From Brevundimonas sp. UBA4553 (GTDB lineage: Bacteria > Pseudomonadota > Alphaproteobacteria > Caulobacterales > Caulobacteraceae), in contig NZ_DGLD01000001.1 in NCBI RefSeq assembly GCF_002387245.1, forward strand, positions 1 through 64,000: a stretch of 64,000 nt of DNA. Direction: 5' to 3'. This document shows positions 43,870-50,762 of the stretch, piece after piece (positions within the stretch are counted from its first letter, which is position 1; each line of letters begins with the position of its first letter). The position numbers were made by a program, and so were the translations under genes. The notes under the pieces were generated by a model. That model made no database searches. It was not told the origin of the DNA and was given only the letters and a program-made list of their open reading frames with translations.

Positions 43870-45180
43870 CTAAGGCTGCGACCGGGCGATCCTCAGGATC
43901 GCCCGACTGCGGTCATCCGTGACCCAGATCGAGCCGTCGGCGGCGACCGCCATGACCACCGGCGAGCCGCGCGGCTGACGGCCCGCGACGCGGTCCCAGC
44001 CCGGGGTCAGAACCTTGCCCTTCACGCTCGGCGCGCCCGCCGGATAGGCCAGCGACCCGCGCGGATAGATGGCGTAGCGCCCGCCGATATCGGTCAGGGG
44101 CGCGCCTCGCTCATCCGTCTCCACCGCCGTGATCCGCCCCGCCGTGCGCCGATAGCCATGCCAGGTCATCAACAGGCGGCCGCGCAGCTCGGGGAGCATC
44201 GCCCCCTCGTAATAGATCATGTCCAGCGGGGCCGCGTGCGGCGGCAGCAGGGCGACGGGCCGATCCCGCTCGCCACAGCGCGCCTGACGCGCGGGCCAGC
44301 CGGGCAGAGGCGTGGCCAGGTTCACGCAATAGGGCCAGCCGTAGTGCCCGCCCTGACGCAGCACGTTGACCTCGTCGAACGGATGCTCGGCGGTCGGCAG
44401 ATCGACCGAGTTCTCGGCCTGCAAGACGGTGCCCGACGGATGCCGCACCAGGGCGATGGAGTTGCGCAGGCCGCTGGCGAAGACCGTGCTCTCCTCGGCC
44501 CAGCGCCCGTTCCCCAGATAGGCGTGACGTCGCACCTGGGCCGTCGCCGCGCTCTCGACGCAGCCCCCCCGCGCGTCCGTCTTCGGCCGGCCGGCCCCAT
44601 CCAGACAGCGGTCGCTCGGCGCCCCGACGTTGACCAGCAGGTCGCCGTTCCCGTCGAAGACGAAGCTCGACAGCGGGTGACGGTTGTCGTGCAGCCGGTT
44701 GTCCGGCAGGTCGCCGATCACGGTGCGCACGCTGGCCGCCGGGTCCGCCGCCTCGGGATCCAGCGTCAGGATACGGTTCATCTCGGACACATAGACCCGC
44801 CCGTCCGGCCCGCGCGCCACCGTGTGCGGCATCGACAGACTACGCGCCAGACGGCGCCAGCGCACCGCGCCGTCGTTCGCCGTCGACAACCGCCAGACCG
44901 CCCCCTTCCCGGCATCCCAGCCGCCAAGGTCGGTGACCAGCCAGTCGCCGTCCGCCAGTTGCAGCAGACCGCGCGGCATCCGCGGCCCGTCGGCGTCCGT
45001 CCCTTGCCAGACCAGGCCGAGGCAGAGACCTGCCGCCATGGTCACCGTCGTCGCGGCCATTCCGCCACATTCGCCGCTGACGGCGTAGGCGCGCGCCGGC
45101 TCTGCGGCCTCCACCGGCGCGGTCTTCACGACCATGGCTGCGGCCAACGCGCCAGCGGCCAGAACCTTAGAGAACATCAT
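43870..45180 (-). CDS. Secreted sorbosone/aldose dehydrogenase-like beta-propeller protein
   Basis: A 436-residue protein with a signal peptide (VLAAGALAAAMVV, cut near VEA-AEP) and six-bladed beta-propeller repeats of the PQQ-dependent glucose/sorbosone dehydrogenase (GSDH) family: MPRGLLQLADGDWLVTDLGG, MPHTVARGPDGRVYVSEMN, HPLSSFVFDGNGDLLVNVG, FASGLRNSIALVRHPSG and WPYCVNLATP. It would oxidise a sugar or sugar aldehyde in the periplasm using PQQ or act as a non-enzymatic propeller. Paired cysteines are frequent. ATG 45180 or 45177. It is tail to tail with argG (3 bases). Confidence 0.83.
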   Translation of the reverse strand: MMFSKVLAAGALAAAMVVKTAPVEAAEPARAYAVSGECGGMAATTVTMAAGLCLGLVWQGTDADGPRMPRGLLQLADGDWLVTDLGGWDAGKGAVWRLSTANDGAVRWRRLARSLSMPHTVARGPDGRVYVSEMNRILTLDPEAADPAASVRTVIGDLPDNRLHDNRHPLSSFVFDGNGDLLVNVGAPSDRCLDGAGRPKTDARGGCVESAATAQVRRHAYLGNGRWAEESTVFASGLRNSIALVRHPSGTVLQAENSVDLPTAEHPFDEVNVLRQGGHYGWPYCVNLATPLPGWPARQARCGERDRPVALLPPHAAPLDMIYYEGAMLPELRGRLLMTWHGYRRTAGRITAVETDERGAPLTDIGGRYAIYPRGSLAYPAGAPSVKGKVLTPGWDRVAGRQPRGSPVVMAVAADGSIWVTDDRSRAILRIARSQP

Positions 45181-45358
45181 CAGAATCCCGATACGGCGGC
45201 TTTTCCCGAGCCTAGCCGAGGCGCGTCGCCCTGGCGATGGAATGCGGCGTCGGCCGGGATCGGAGGCTTCGCCGCAAAAAACCCTCCACATCGCCACGGA
45301 AGTAGGCGACCTTCCGCGCCGACGGAGTCCTCAGGCTCCTTTTCAACCGGAGCCTTCC

Positions 45359-45838
45359 ATGTCCCTGCGTCTCGTCCTCGCCGCCACGGCGACCCTCGCC
45401 TTCGCCGCCCCCGCCCTCGCCCAGGAAGCCCCCGCCGCCGCGCCCCAGGCCTCCGCGCCCGCTGTGCCCGCCGCCCCCAAGTCGGCCGAAGAGCTGGCGA
45501 TGGAAGCCAAGGCCGACGCCTTCGAAGCCCGCATGGCCCAGATGCAGCCGGAACTGGAAGCCGCGGTTCGCGGCTCCGGCGGCGACCAGGCCAAGGGCCT
45601 GGCCGACGTCAACGTCGTTCTGGCGCGCTACCAGCCGGACATCGAGGCCTTCGCCACGGCCGTCGAAGGCTTCTTCGACGCCCAGATCGCCGCATCGACC
45701 GATGACGCCGCCAAGCAACAGATGACGGCGGCCCGCGCCCAGGTCGGCCCCGCCCTGCGCGGCATTCCGGACCAGATCCGCGCCGGCGTTCCGCAAGCCA
45801 TCGCCTCGCTAAACGCGGCGCCTGCGACCCCGCAGTAA
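45359..45838 (+). CDS. Secreted helical protein, first of a tandem related pair
   Basis: Unrecognised. 159 residues from ATG 45359 with a signal peptide (VLAATATLAFAAPALAQ), an Ala/Pro-rich linker, then one helical domain: AMEAKADAFEARMAQMQPELEAAV, VVLARYQPDIEAFATAVEGFF, and LRGIPDQIRAGVPQAIASLN. The following gene has the same architecture and the matching segments AAAAAFESKMEEFGERAEAI and ALWSEYQPHVTAFTNLA, so the two are probably old duplicates. Function unknown. Confidence 0.75.
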   Translation: MSLRLVLAATATLAFAAPALAQEAPAAAPQASAPAVPAAPKSAEELAMEAKADAFEARMAQMQPELEAAVRGSGGDQAKGLADVNVVLARYQPDIEAFATAVEGFFDAQIAASTDDAAKQQMTAARAQVGPALRGIPDQIRAGVPQAIASLNAAPATPQ

Positions 45839-45849
45839 ACTGACAGCGC

Positions 45850-45880
45850 GCGGCGGATCGGGCTGCGCCCGGTCCGCCGC
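45850..45880. terminator. Strong 14-bp hairpin between the tandem paralogues
   Basis: GCGGCGGATCGGGC (45850-45863) pairs with GCCCGGTCCGCCGC (45867-45880) around a TGC loop; one T-G wobble. It lies 12 bases after the first paralogue's stop. A T-run is lacking, so it may be a Rho-assisted stop or a transcript-protecting hairpin. Confidence 0.5.
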
Positions 45881-45919
45881 GTCGCGCCTTACCGCGATTT
45901 CACTTGAGACCCGACGCCG

Positions 45920-45947
45920 TTCGGCGGACCCTGCGACGTCCGCCGAA
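45920..45947. promoter_or_regulatory. Inverted repeat abutting the ribosome-binding site of the second paralogue
   Basis: TTCGGCGGAC (45920-45929) and GTCCGCCGAA (45938-45947) form a perfect 10-bp inverted repeat with an 8-base loop. AGGAGAG begins right at its 3' end, 14 bases from the ATG at 45961. It could be a protein-binding operator or an RNA hairpin that affects translation. Confidence 0.5.
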
Positions 45948-45960
45948 GGAGAGATCCGAA

Positions 45961-46491
45961 ATGATCCGCGCCCTGTCGCTCGCCGCCGCCCTCGCCCTGC
46001 TGCCCGTGTCCGCCGCCGTCGCTCAGGAGGACCGCACCTCCGCCGAGGCTCAGCTGGAGGCCGCCGCCGCCGCCTTCGAAAGCAAGATGGAGGAGTTCGG
46101 CGAACGCGCCGAAGCCATCCAGGACGACGACGCCCTCGATGACACCGTCAAGGGTCTGCGCGTCGCCGCTCTCTGGTCCGAGTACCAGCCCCACGTCACG
46201 GCGTTCACCAACCTGGCGACCCAGCAGGCCGGCGTGATCGCCCAGCAGGCGCTCGCCGACATCGACGTCGACGCCATCGTCGCCGAGACCCTGGCCGGCG
46301 TCGAACCCCTGGTGCAGGGGCTGGCGACCAACGGCGCCTGGGCCCAGGCCGATCCCGACCAGATGGTGACCTATGGCCTGATGGCCGACTACGCCGTCGG
46401 TCAGTCGCTGGATGCGATCGACGAGGTCAACGAGGCCCTGGCGACGCCGTTGGTTCCCCCGGCGCCGCCCGCACCGCCCGCCGAGATCTGA
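45961..46491 (+). CDS. Secreted helical protein, second of a tandem related pair
   Basis: 176 residues with a signal peptide (MIRALSLAAALALLPVSAAVAQ) and an Ala/Glu-rich helical mature domain similar in layout to the gene before it (AFESKMEEFGERA; EYQPHVTAFTNLATQQ), ending in PPAPPAPPAEI. Strong AGGAG ribosome-binding site. Function unknown. A LysE-type exporter gene follows 62 bases later, probably unrelated. Confidence 0.75.
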   Translation: MIRALSLAAALALLPVSAAVAQEDRTSAEAQLEAAAAAFESKMEEFGERAEAIQDDDALDDTVKGLRVAALWSEYQPHVTAFTNLATQQAGVIAQQALADIDVDAIVAETLAGVEPLVQGLATNGAWAQADPDQMVTYGLMADYAVGQSLDAIDEVNEALATPLVPPAPPAPPAEI

Positions 46492-46553
46492 TCCACGCGA
46501 CCGGCCCGATGTTCGAGGCTTGACCTGACCCGCTCCGCGCCGGAAAGGGTCTC

Positions 46554-47186
46554 ATGGCCGCGCTTCCCGTCGATCCGCATCTCTACGCCGCCTTCCTGGG
46601 CGTCATGGCCGTCATGGCGGTCACGCCGGGTCCGGCCAATCTGTTCGCCGTGGCCACCGGCATGGAAAAGGGCCGCGCCTCGGCCCTGATCGGCGTGGTC
46701 GGCATGAACGCCGCCACCCTGGTCTGGTTCGGCGCCGCCGCCCTGGGCCTCGGTGCCCTGGTCGCCGCCTTCCCCCAAGTCTTCCGCATCATCGCCGTCC
46801 TCGGCGCCCTCTATGTCGCCTGGCTGGGGATCAAGGCTCTGCGCGGCGCCTTCGCCACCGCCGCCGAACCGGATCAGGTCAGGGTTCGCCCCGGCCGCAG
46901 CGCCCTGATCGACGGCTTCACGGTCCAGATCGCCAACCCCAAGGCCATCCTCTTCTTCACCGCCGTCCTGCCGCCCTTCCTCGACGTGAACCGTCCGGTG
47001 GCGCCCCAGCTGGCCCTGTTCGCCCTGGCCACCATCGGGATGGATGTCCTGTCGATGAGCGCCTACGGCCTCGGCGGCGCCGCCTTGGCGCGACAGATGA
47101 CCGCGCCGCGTTTCCGCAAGGGTTTCGGCATAGTGGTCGGATGCCTGCTGATCCTTGCAGCCCTGCTGATCGTATCCCGTCTGTAG
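46554..47186 (+). CDS. LysE/RhtB-family amino-acid exporter
   Basis: An inner-membrane translocator of 210 residues with six helices. The family motif VTPGPANLFAVATGMEKG near 22 and the internal GIKALRGAF and IQ-ANPKAILFFTAVLPPF segment near 125 are characteristic of LysE/RhtB proteins, which export amino acids such as homoserine, threonine or lysine. Start at ATG 46554. Substrate not predictable. Confidence 0.9.
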   Translation: MAALPVDPHLYAAFLGVMAVMAVTPGPANLFAVATGMEKGRASALIGVVGMNAATLVWFGAAALGLGALVAAFPQVFRIIAVLGALYVAWLGIKALRGAFATAAEPDQVRVRPGRSALIDGFTVQIANPKAILFFTAVLPPFLDVNRPVAPQLALFALATIGMDVLSMSAYGLGGAALARQMTAPRFRKGFGIVVGCLLILAALLIVSRL

Positions 47187-47210
47187 GCGGTCCGGTCCCG
47201 GCGCGATCAA

Positions 47211-47235
47211 GGAACTTGGCCGTTCACACCTCGTT
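47211..47235 (+). promoter_or_regulatory. EcfG/SigT-type promoter GGAAC-N16-CGTT
   Basis: GGAAC (47211-47215), 16 bases, CGTT (47232-47235): an exact match to the alphaproteobacterial general-stress sigma factor EcfG/SigT consensus, 42 bases before the lipoprotein ATG. This predicts stress induction of the gene. The -10 half overlaps the CGTTCA direct repeats listed separately. Confidence 0.6.
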
Positions 47236-47264
47236 CAGAACCACGGACGTTCAATGGGCGTTCA
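47221..47264 (+). promoter_or_regulatory. Four CGTTCA direct repeats (two GTTC-N7-GTTC boxes)
   Basis: CGTTCA starts at 47221, 47232, 47248 and 47259, spaced 11, 16 and 11 bases. Read as pairs these are GTTC-N7-GTTC at 47222-47236 and 47249-47263, the form of the alphaproteobacterial LexA box. Direct repeats with one-turn spacing would equally suit an OmpR/PhoB-type response regulator. The last repeat touches the AAGGAG of the lipoprotein gene. Confidence 0.5.
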
Positions 47265-47277
47265 AGGAGAACCTCCC

Positions 47278-47835
47278 ATGAAAAACCTTCGCAAGACGAC
47301 GGTTCTGGTTGCTCTCGCCGGCGCCCTGGCGCTGGGCGCCTGCGCGACCGCAACCCCCTATCAGCCGGCCGGCTTCAACGGCCAGCGCGGCGGCTACGCC
47401 GAGCAGCGTCTGGAGTCCAACCGCTTCAGCGTCAGCTTCTCCGGCAACTCGGTCACCTCGCGCGATCAGGTCGAGATGTCGCTGCTGCTGCGCTCGGCCG
47501 AACTGACGGTCGAGAACGGCTACGACTGGTTCGCCACGGTGACCCGCGCCACCGACCGCGACACCCGCTTTTATACGACGCCGGATCCCTTCTACTACGA
47601 CCGTTACGGCCCCTACTGGGGTCCGCAGTGGCGCTTCTACCAGCGCGGCTACTGGAGCACCTGGGATCCCTACTGGGGTCGTGACCGCGACATCCGCCAG
47701 GTTGATCGCTACGAGGCCACGGCCGAGATCGTCATGGGCCGCGGTCCCAAGCCCACCGGCGACGTCAACGCCTTCGACGCCCGCGAGGTCATCAACAACC
47801 TCGGCAGCCGCGTGACGCGGCCTGTGGCCAAGTAA
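47278..47835 (+). CDS. CC0125/CC1285-family lipoprotein
   Basis: 185 residues with a lipoprotein signal (VALAGALALGAC; lipid-modified Cys near residue 22). The mature part begins with a Tyr/Gln-rich linker followed by the family block GGYAEQRLESNRFSVSFSGN, VEMSLLLRSAELTVENGYDW and an aromatic stretch (DPFYYDRYGPYWGPQWRF). It resembles the Caulobacter CC0125/CC1285 lipoproteins of unknown function. ATG 47278 follows AAGGAGAACCTCCC. Its promoter region is unusually rich in motifs (47211-47264), and a strong terminator follows. Confidence 0.85.
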   Translation: MKNLRKTTVLVALAGALALGACATATPYQPAGFNGQRGGYAEQRLESNRFSVSFSGNSVTSRDQVEMSLLLRSAELTVENGYDWFATVTRATDRDTRFYTTPDPFYYDRYGPYWGPQWRFYQRGYWSTWDPYWGRDRDIRQVDRYEATAEIVMGRGPKPTGDVNAFDAREVINNLGSRVTRPVAK

Positions 47836-47897
47836 GGGCGCTAACGCTCGCGACGCGGTCGCTCGCTGCTTGAGCGAGGACCTGCCGCGTCAAAAGA

Positions 47898-47934
47898 AAC
47901 GCCCGCCTCATCGCTGAGGCGGGCGTTGCTGTTT
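47898..47934. terminator. Bidirectional Rho-independent terminator
   Basis: AACGCCCGCCTCA-TCGC-TGAGGCGGGCGTT: perfect 13-bp stem (47898-47927). On the plus strand it is followed by GCTGTTTCT. Read on the minus strand the stem is followed by TCTTTTGAC, which is more T-rich. It separates the lipoprotein and DUF6065-like genes, which converge. Confidence 0.88.
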
Positions 47935-47942
47935 CTGGTCAC

Positions 47943-47972
47943 GGTCTCAAGCAGCGCGAAGCGCGATAGGCC
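47943..47972 (+). repeat. Nested-hairpin repeat family, copy D1
   Basis: Outer arms GGTCT/AGGCC (one G-T wobble), linker CAAGCA, inner stem GCGC-GAA-GCGC. It is separated from copy D2 by 9 bases and has the alternative inner arms. Confidence 0.88.
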
Positions 47973-47981
47973 CCTTCAAAC

Positions 47982-48011
47982 GGCCTCAAGCAGCCCGAAG
48001 GGCGGTAGGCC
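47982..48011 (+). repeat. Nested-hairpin repeat family, copy D2
   Basis: Outer arms GGCCT/AGGCC, inner stem GCCC-GAA-GGGC: both sides of the inner stem differ from D1 and still pair. It lies 23 bases past the DUF6065-like gene's stop codon. Confidence 0.88.
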
Positions 48012-48034
48012 CTAAAGAAGACCGCGGGTCGGCC

Positions 48035-48775
48035 TCAGCCGACCCGAGGCGTCTTTAACCGGCGCTTGTTGGCGTGGGTCGCGGGCGCGGAGCCCAGCTC
48101 TTCCGGCACCTCGCCCTTGAAGTAGAAGCGCTGCCAGGCCTCCTTGGCCGCTTCGGGATCGCCCGAGGCCAGGCGGGTGTTGAAATCGGTGCGCGACCGG
48201 TTCCAGGCCTCGAACTGGCCCTTCATGCCGGGGTTGGACTCGAGCGACCGGATCACCGGCTCGAAGGCCTCCACCTTGCGGTGCTCGACCGGCAGGATGA
48301 AGCAGAAGGGCTCGCCCTTCTCGAACTTGACCTTGCCCGGCCGCGTGAAGATCCAGTTCATGGTGAAGGGGAAGGGCAGCCAGTCCGTCTCGATCAGACC
48401 GACCAGAGGCTGGATGCCGTCCTTGACGTGGTTGGGCGACCCCTGCGCCAGCATCCCCCAGCCTGGCGGCGTGCGGAACAGGTACTGCGGGTGCATGGTC
48501 AGCACGCCTCGCGAGAAGTGCGAGGTGACGAAATGGTCCAGCTCCGGCTGCGGCCGGTCCGGGGTGATTTTGATGTCCGACTGGGCCGGGCCGCCGTTCC
48601 ACTCGGCGGTGAAACCGAACGGGCACAGGATCTCCCACCCCGTGGTGTTGGCCATGTTCAGCGGCAGGCAGCGATAGGGATGCCGGCTGGCGAAGGCGTC
48701 CATCCAGTTGCGCGACTGGCGACCCGGCACGAGGTCGCACGGCCGGGCGTTCATCGGATAGCATTCCAGTTCCAA
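48035..48775 (-). CDS. DUF6065-like protein
   Basis: A 246-residue soluble protein. The run MELECYPMNARPCDLVPG, NWMDAFASRHPYRCLPLNMA, NTTGWEILCPFGFTAEWNGG and HFSRGVLTMHPQYLFRTPPGW resembles a family I recall as DUF6065, of unknown function, sometimes next to 2-oxoglutarate oxygenases or sulfotransferase-like genes. No signal peptide or membrane segment. It is divergent from the YbaK-type gene (71 bases). Confidence 0.65.
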   Translation of the reverse strand: MELECYPMNARPCDLVPGRQSRNWMDAFASRHPYRCLPLNMANTTGWEILCPFGFTAEWNGGPAQSDIKITPDRPQPELDHFVTSHFSRGVLTMHPQYLFRTPPGWGMLAQGSPNHVKDGIQPLVGLIETDWLPFPFTMNWIFTRPGKVKFEKGEPFCFILPVEHRKVEAFEPVIRSLESNPGMKGQFEAWNRSRTDFNTRLASGDPEAAKEAWQRFYFKGEVPEELGSAPATHANKRRLKTPRVG

Positions 48776-48846
48776 GACGCGGCTCCCGAGGATAACAATA
48801 TCAGTCTCCTCCCTATCGCCCCCGCCGCCCGCCCGACAAGGCCGAG

Positions 48847-49377
48847 ATGACCGACACCGCCCCCGAACTTTCCGTCCCGGAGTATGATCGCGACCGCCTC
48901 CTGTCCTGGATGGCCGAAAACGGGATCAAGCAGACCACCCACGACCACCCCGCCGTCTTCCGCGTCGAGGAGGGCCTCGACCTCAAGGCCGACCTGCCCG
49001 GCCTCCACACCAAGAACCTCTTCCTCAAGGACAAGAAGGGACGGCTGTGGCTGATCTCGGCGGCCCAGGACACGGTCATCGATCTGAAGCGCGCTCACCG
49101 GACCCTCGGCTCGGACCGTCTGTCGTTTGGCAATGAGACCCTGATGTGGGAGACGCTCGGCGTCCGCCCCGGCTCGGTCACCGCCCTGGGGCTGATCAAT
49201 GATGCGGACCGCCGCGTCACCTTCGTCCTGGATCAGCGCCTGTGGGAGGCCGACATCGTCAACTTCCACCCCCTGACCAACACCGCCACCACCGCCATGG
49301 AACAGGCCGACTTCCGGCGCGTCCTGACCCTGCTGGAACGCGAGCCGCAGGTGGTGGACTTCAGCCGGCTGGACTGA
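48847..49377 (+). CDS. YbaK/ProX-type prolyl-tRNA editing protein
   Basis: A 176-residue INS-domain deacylase that removes wrongly charged alanine (or cysteine) from tRNA-Pro. Family blocks: THDHPAVFRVEEGLDL near 32, TKNLFLKDKKGRLWLISA with the invariant Lys near 58, FGNETLMWETLGVRPGSVTALG and FHPLTNTATTAM. It lacks any synthetase domain, so is a free-standing trans-editing factor of the ProXp/PrdX group. The precise tRNA substrate is inferred from the family. Start at ATG 48847. Confidence 0.9.
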   Translation: MTDTAPELSVPEYDRDRLLSWMAENGIKQTTHDHPAVFRVEEGLDLKADLPGLHTKNLFLKDKKGRLWLISAAQDTVIDLKRAHRTLGSDRLSFGNETLMWETLGVRPGSVTALGLINDADRRVTFVLDQRLWEADIVNFHPLTNTATTAMEQADFRRVLTLLEREPQVVDFSRLD

Positions 49378-49382
49378 CGCGC

Positions 49383-49538
49383 TCAGCCGGCGGCCAGCCA
49401 GTCTTCCAGCCTGGGCAGCTCGGCCCCGTGGTCCTTGAGGATCTGCAGAACCAGGTCCGGGCAACCCAGGATCGGGACCGGCTCGCCGAACGCCTTCATC
49501 CAGGCCTCGGCCAGCAATTGCTCGTGTCGCGACATCAT
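49383..49538 (-). CDS. Small hypothetical protein, 51 residues
   Basis: ATG 49538 (or 49535) to TGA 49383, with a strong AGGAG (49544-49548 on the plus strand as CTCCT) 5-8 bases upstream. The product MMSRHEQLLAEAWMKAFGE... is helical, with PVPILGCPDLVLQILKDHG in the middle and EDWLAAG at the end; soluble, one Cys. No family recognised. It is convergent with the YbaK-type gene (5 bases) and its start faces the ParD-like gene across 137 bases. Confidence 0.6.
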   Translation of the reverse strand: MMSRHEQLLAEAWMKAFGEPVPILGCPDLVLQILKDHGAELPRLEDWLAAG

Positions 49539-49645
49539 CGGTACTCCTGCACGCTGTCGAACAGACCCGCTGAAACAGCGCAGAAATCACGATTTCCGTT
49601 CCCGCTCTTTTCGACGACGCGCCTTTCCCTTCCCGCGCCCCACCT

Positions 49646-49662
49646 ATATACGAAACGTATAT
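49646..49662. promoter_or_regulatory. Perfect palindrome ATATACG-AAA-CGTATAT (operator of the ParD-like/map unit)
   Basis: A 7-bp perfect inverted repeat with a 3-base centre, ending just before TTGAGGAGC, the ribosome-binding site of the ParD-like gene, and 13 bases ahead of its ATG at 49676. The location and the ribbon-helix-helix-like nature of the first product suggest autoregulation. Confidence 0.65.
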
Positions 49663-49675
49663 TGAGGAGCGCGCC

Positions 49676-49894
49676 ATGGGTATTGTGAAGATCGAGGACG
49701 AACTGCACGAGCAGCTGCGCCGGGCCACCACGGCCTCCTGCCGCTCCATCAACGGCCAGGCCGCCTACTGGCTCAGGCTGGGGATGTTGTGCGAGCTGAA
49801 TCCCGGCCTGACCTTTCAGGAAATCGCCGCGCGCGAGCTGAAGGCCGCCGGCGTCGTCGTCCCCGCCCCTGCTCCAGGTCAGGTCGCGGCATGA
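49676..49894 (+). CDS. ParD-like antitoxin-family protein
   Basis: A 72-residue protein (MGIVKIEDELHEQLRRATTA at the N-terminus; SINGQAAYWLRLGMLCELNPGLTFQEIAAREL in the middle) of the ParD-like family (Pfam ParD_like type): a ribbon-helix-helix DNA binder. Strong GAGGAG ribosome-binding site. There is no ParE-type toxin after it; instead its stop overlaps the map start (ATGA). It probably represses its own operon through the palindrome at 49646-49662. Confidence 0.83.
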   Translation: MGIVKIEDELHEQLRRATTASCRSINGQAAYWLRLGMLCELNPGLTFQEIAARELKAAGVVVPAPAPGQVAA

Positions 49895-50661
49895 CCAAGA
49901 CCCCGGCCGAGATCGAGCTGATGGCCGAGGCGGGACGCCTGCTGGCCTCGGTCTTCACCCATCTGGACAGCCTGCCGCTGGCGGGCATGAGCACCCTGCA
50001 GATCGACGCCCTGGTCGAGGCCTTCATCGTCGACGACCTGCAGGCCCGCCCGGCCAGCAAGGGCCAGTACGGCTACGGCTTCGTGCTCAACAGCTCGCGC
50101 AACCAGGTCGTCTGCCACGGCGTGCCCTCCGCCGACGAGATCCTGCGCGACGGCGACATCGTCAATCTGGACATCACGCTGGAGAAGCACGGCTTCATCG
50201 CCGACTCGAGCAAGACCTATCTGATCGGCGACGTGGCCCGGCCCGCCCGCCGCTTGGTCCAGACCACCTATGAAGCCATGTGGAAGGGCATCCGCGCGGT
50301 GCGTCCCGGCGCCACCCTGGGCGATATCGGCCACGCCATCGAGCGGCACGCGACGAAGAACGGCTATTCCATCGTCCGCGACTTCTGCGGCCACGGCATC
50401 GGCCGCGAGATGCACGAGGCGCCCCAGGTCCTCCACTTCGGCAAGCCGGGAACCGGAGCACGGCTGCGCGAAGGCATGGTCTTCACCATCGAGCCCATGC
50501 TGAACCAGGGCCGTCGCACGGTCGCCACCCTGGACGACGGCTGGACCGTGGTCACCACCGACGGCAAGCTGTCGGCCCAGTTCGAACACACCGTCGCCGT
50601 CACCCGCGACGGCGTCCGCATCCTCACCCTCCGCCCCGACGAAGTCCGTCTGGCCGCCTGA
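49891..50661 (+). CDS. map: Methionine aminopeptidase type I
   Basis: Removes N-terminal methionine from nascent proteins. The 256-residue product retains all five metal ligands of the fold: the two Asp (NLDITLEKHGFIADSSKTY), His (CGHGIGREMHEAP), and two Glu (VFTIEPML; SAQFEHTVAV), so it looks active. ATG 49891 overlaps the ParD-like stop by 4 bases; longer in-frame starts lie inside that gene. Map being coupled to an antitoxin-like regulator is its odd feature. A separate housekeeping map elsewhere in the genome is likely but not visible here. Confidence 0.93.
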   Translation: MTKTPAEIELMAEAGRLLASVFTHLDSLPLAGMSTLQIDALVEAFIVDDLQARPASKGQYGYGFVLNSSRNQVVCHGVPSADEILRDGDIVNLDITLEKHGFIADSSKTYLIGDVARPARRLVQTTYEAMWKGIRAVRPGATLGDIGHAIERHATKNGYSIVRDFCGHGIGREMHEAPQVLHFGKPGTGARLREGMVFTIEPMLNQGRRTVATLDDGWTVVTTDGKLSAQFEHTVAVTRDGVRILTLRPDEVRLAA

Positions 50662-50762
50662 CCCAACCGCAGATGGTCCGGTGTTCGGGTGGGGAGCGAT
50701 GTCGGCTTCACGACCCATTGCGGACATCTAGCTCAACAGTTGGCAGAAAATGCTTTCGCGGC

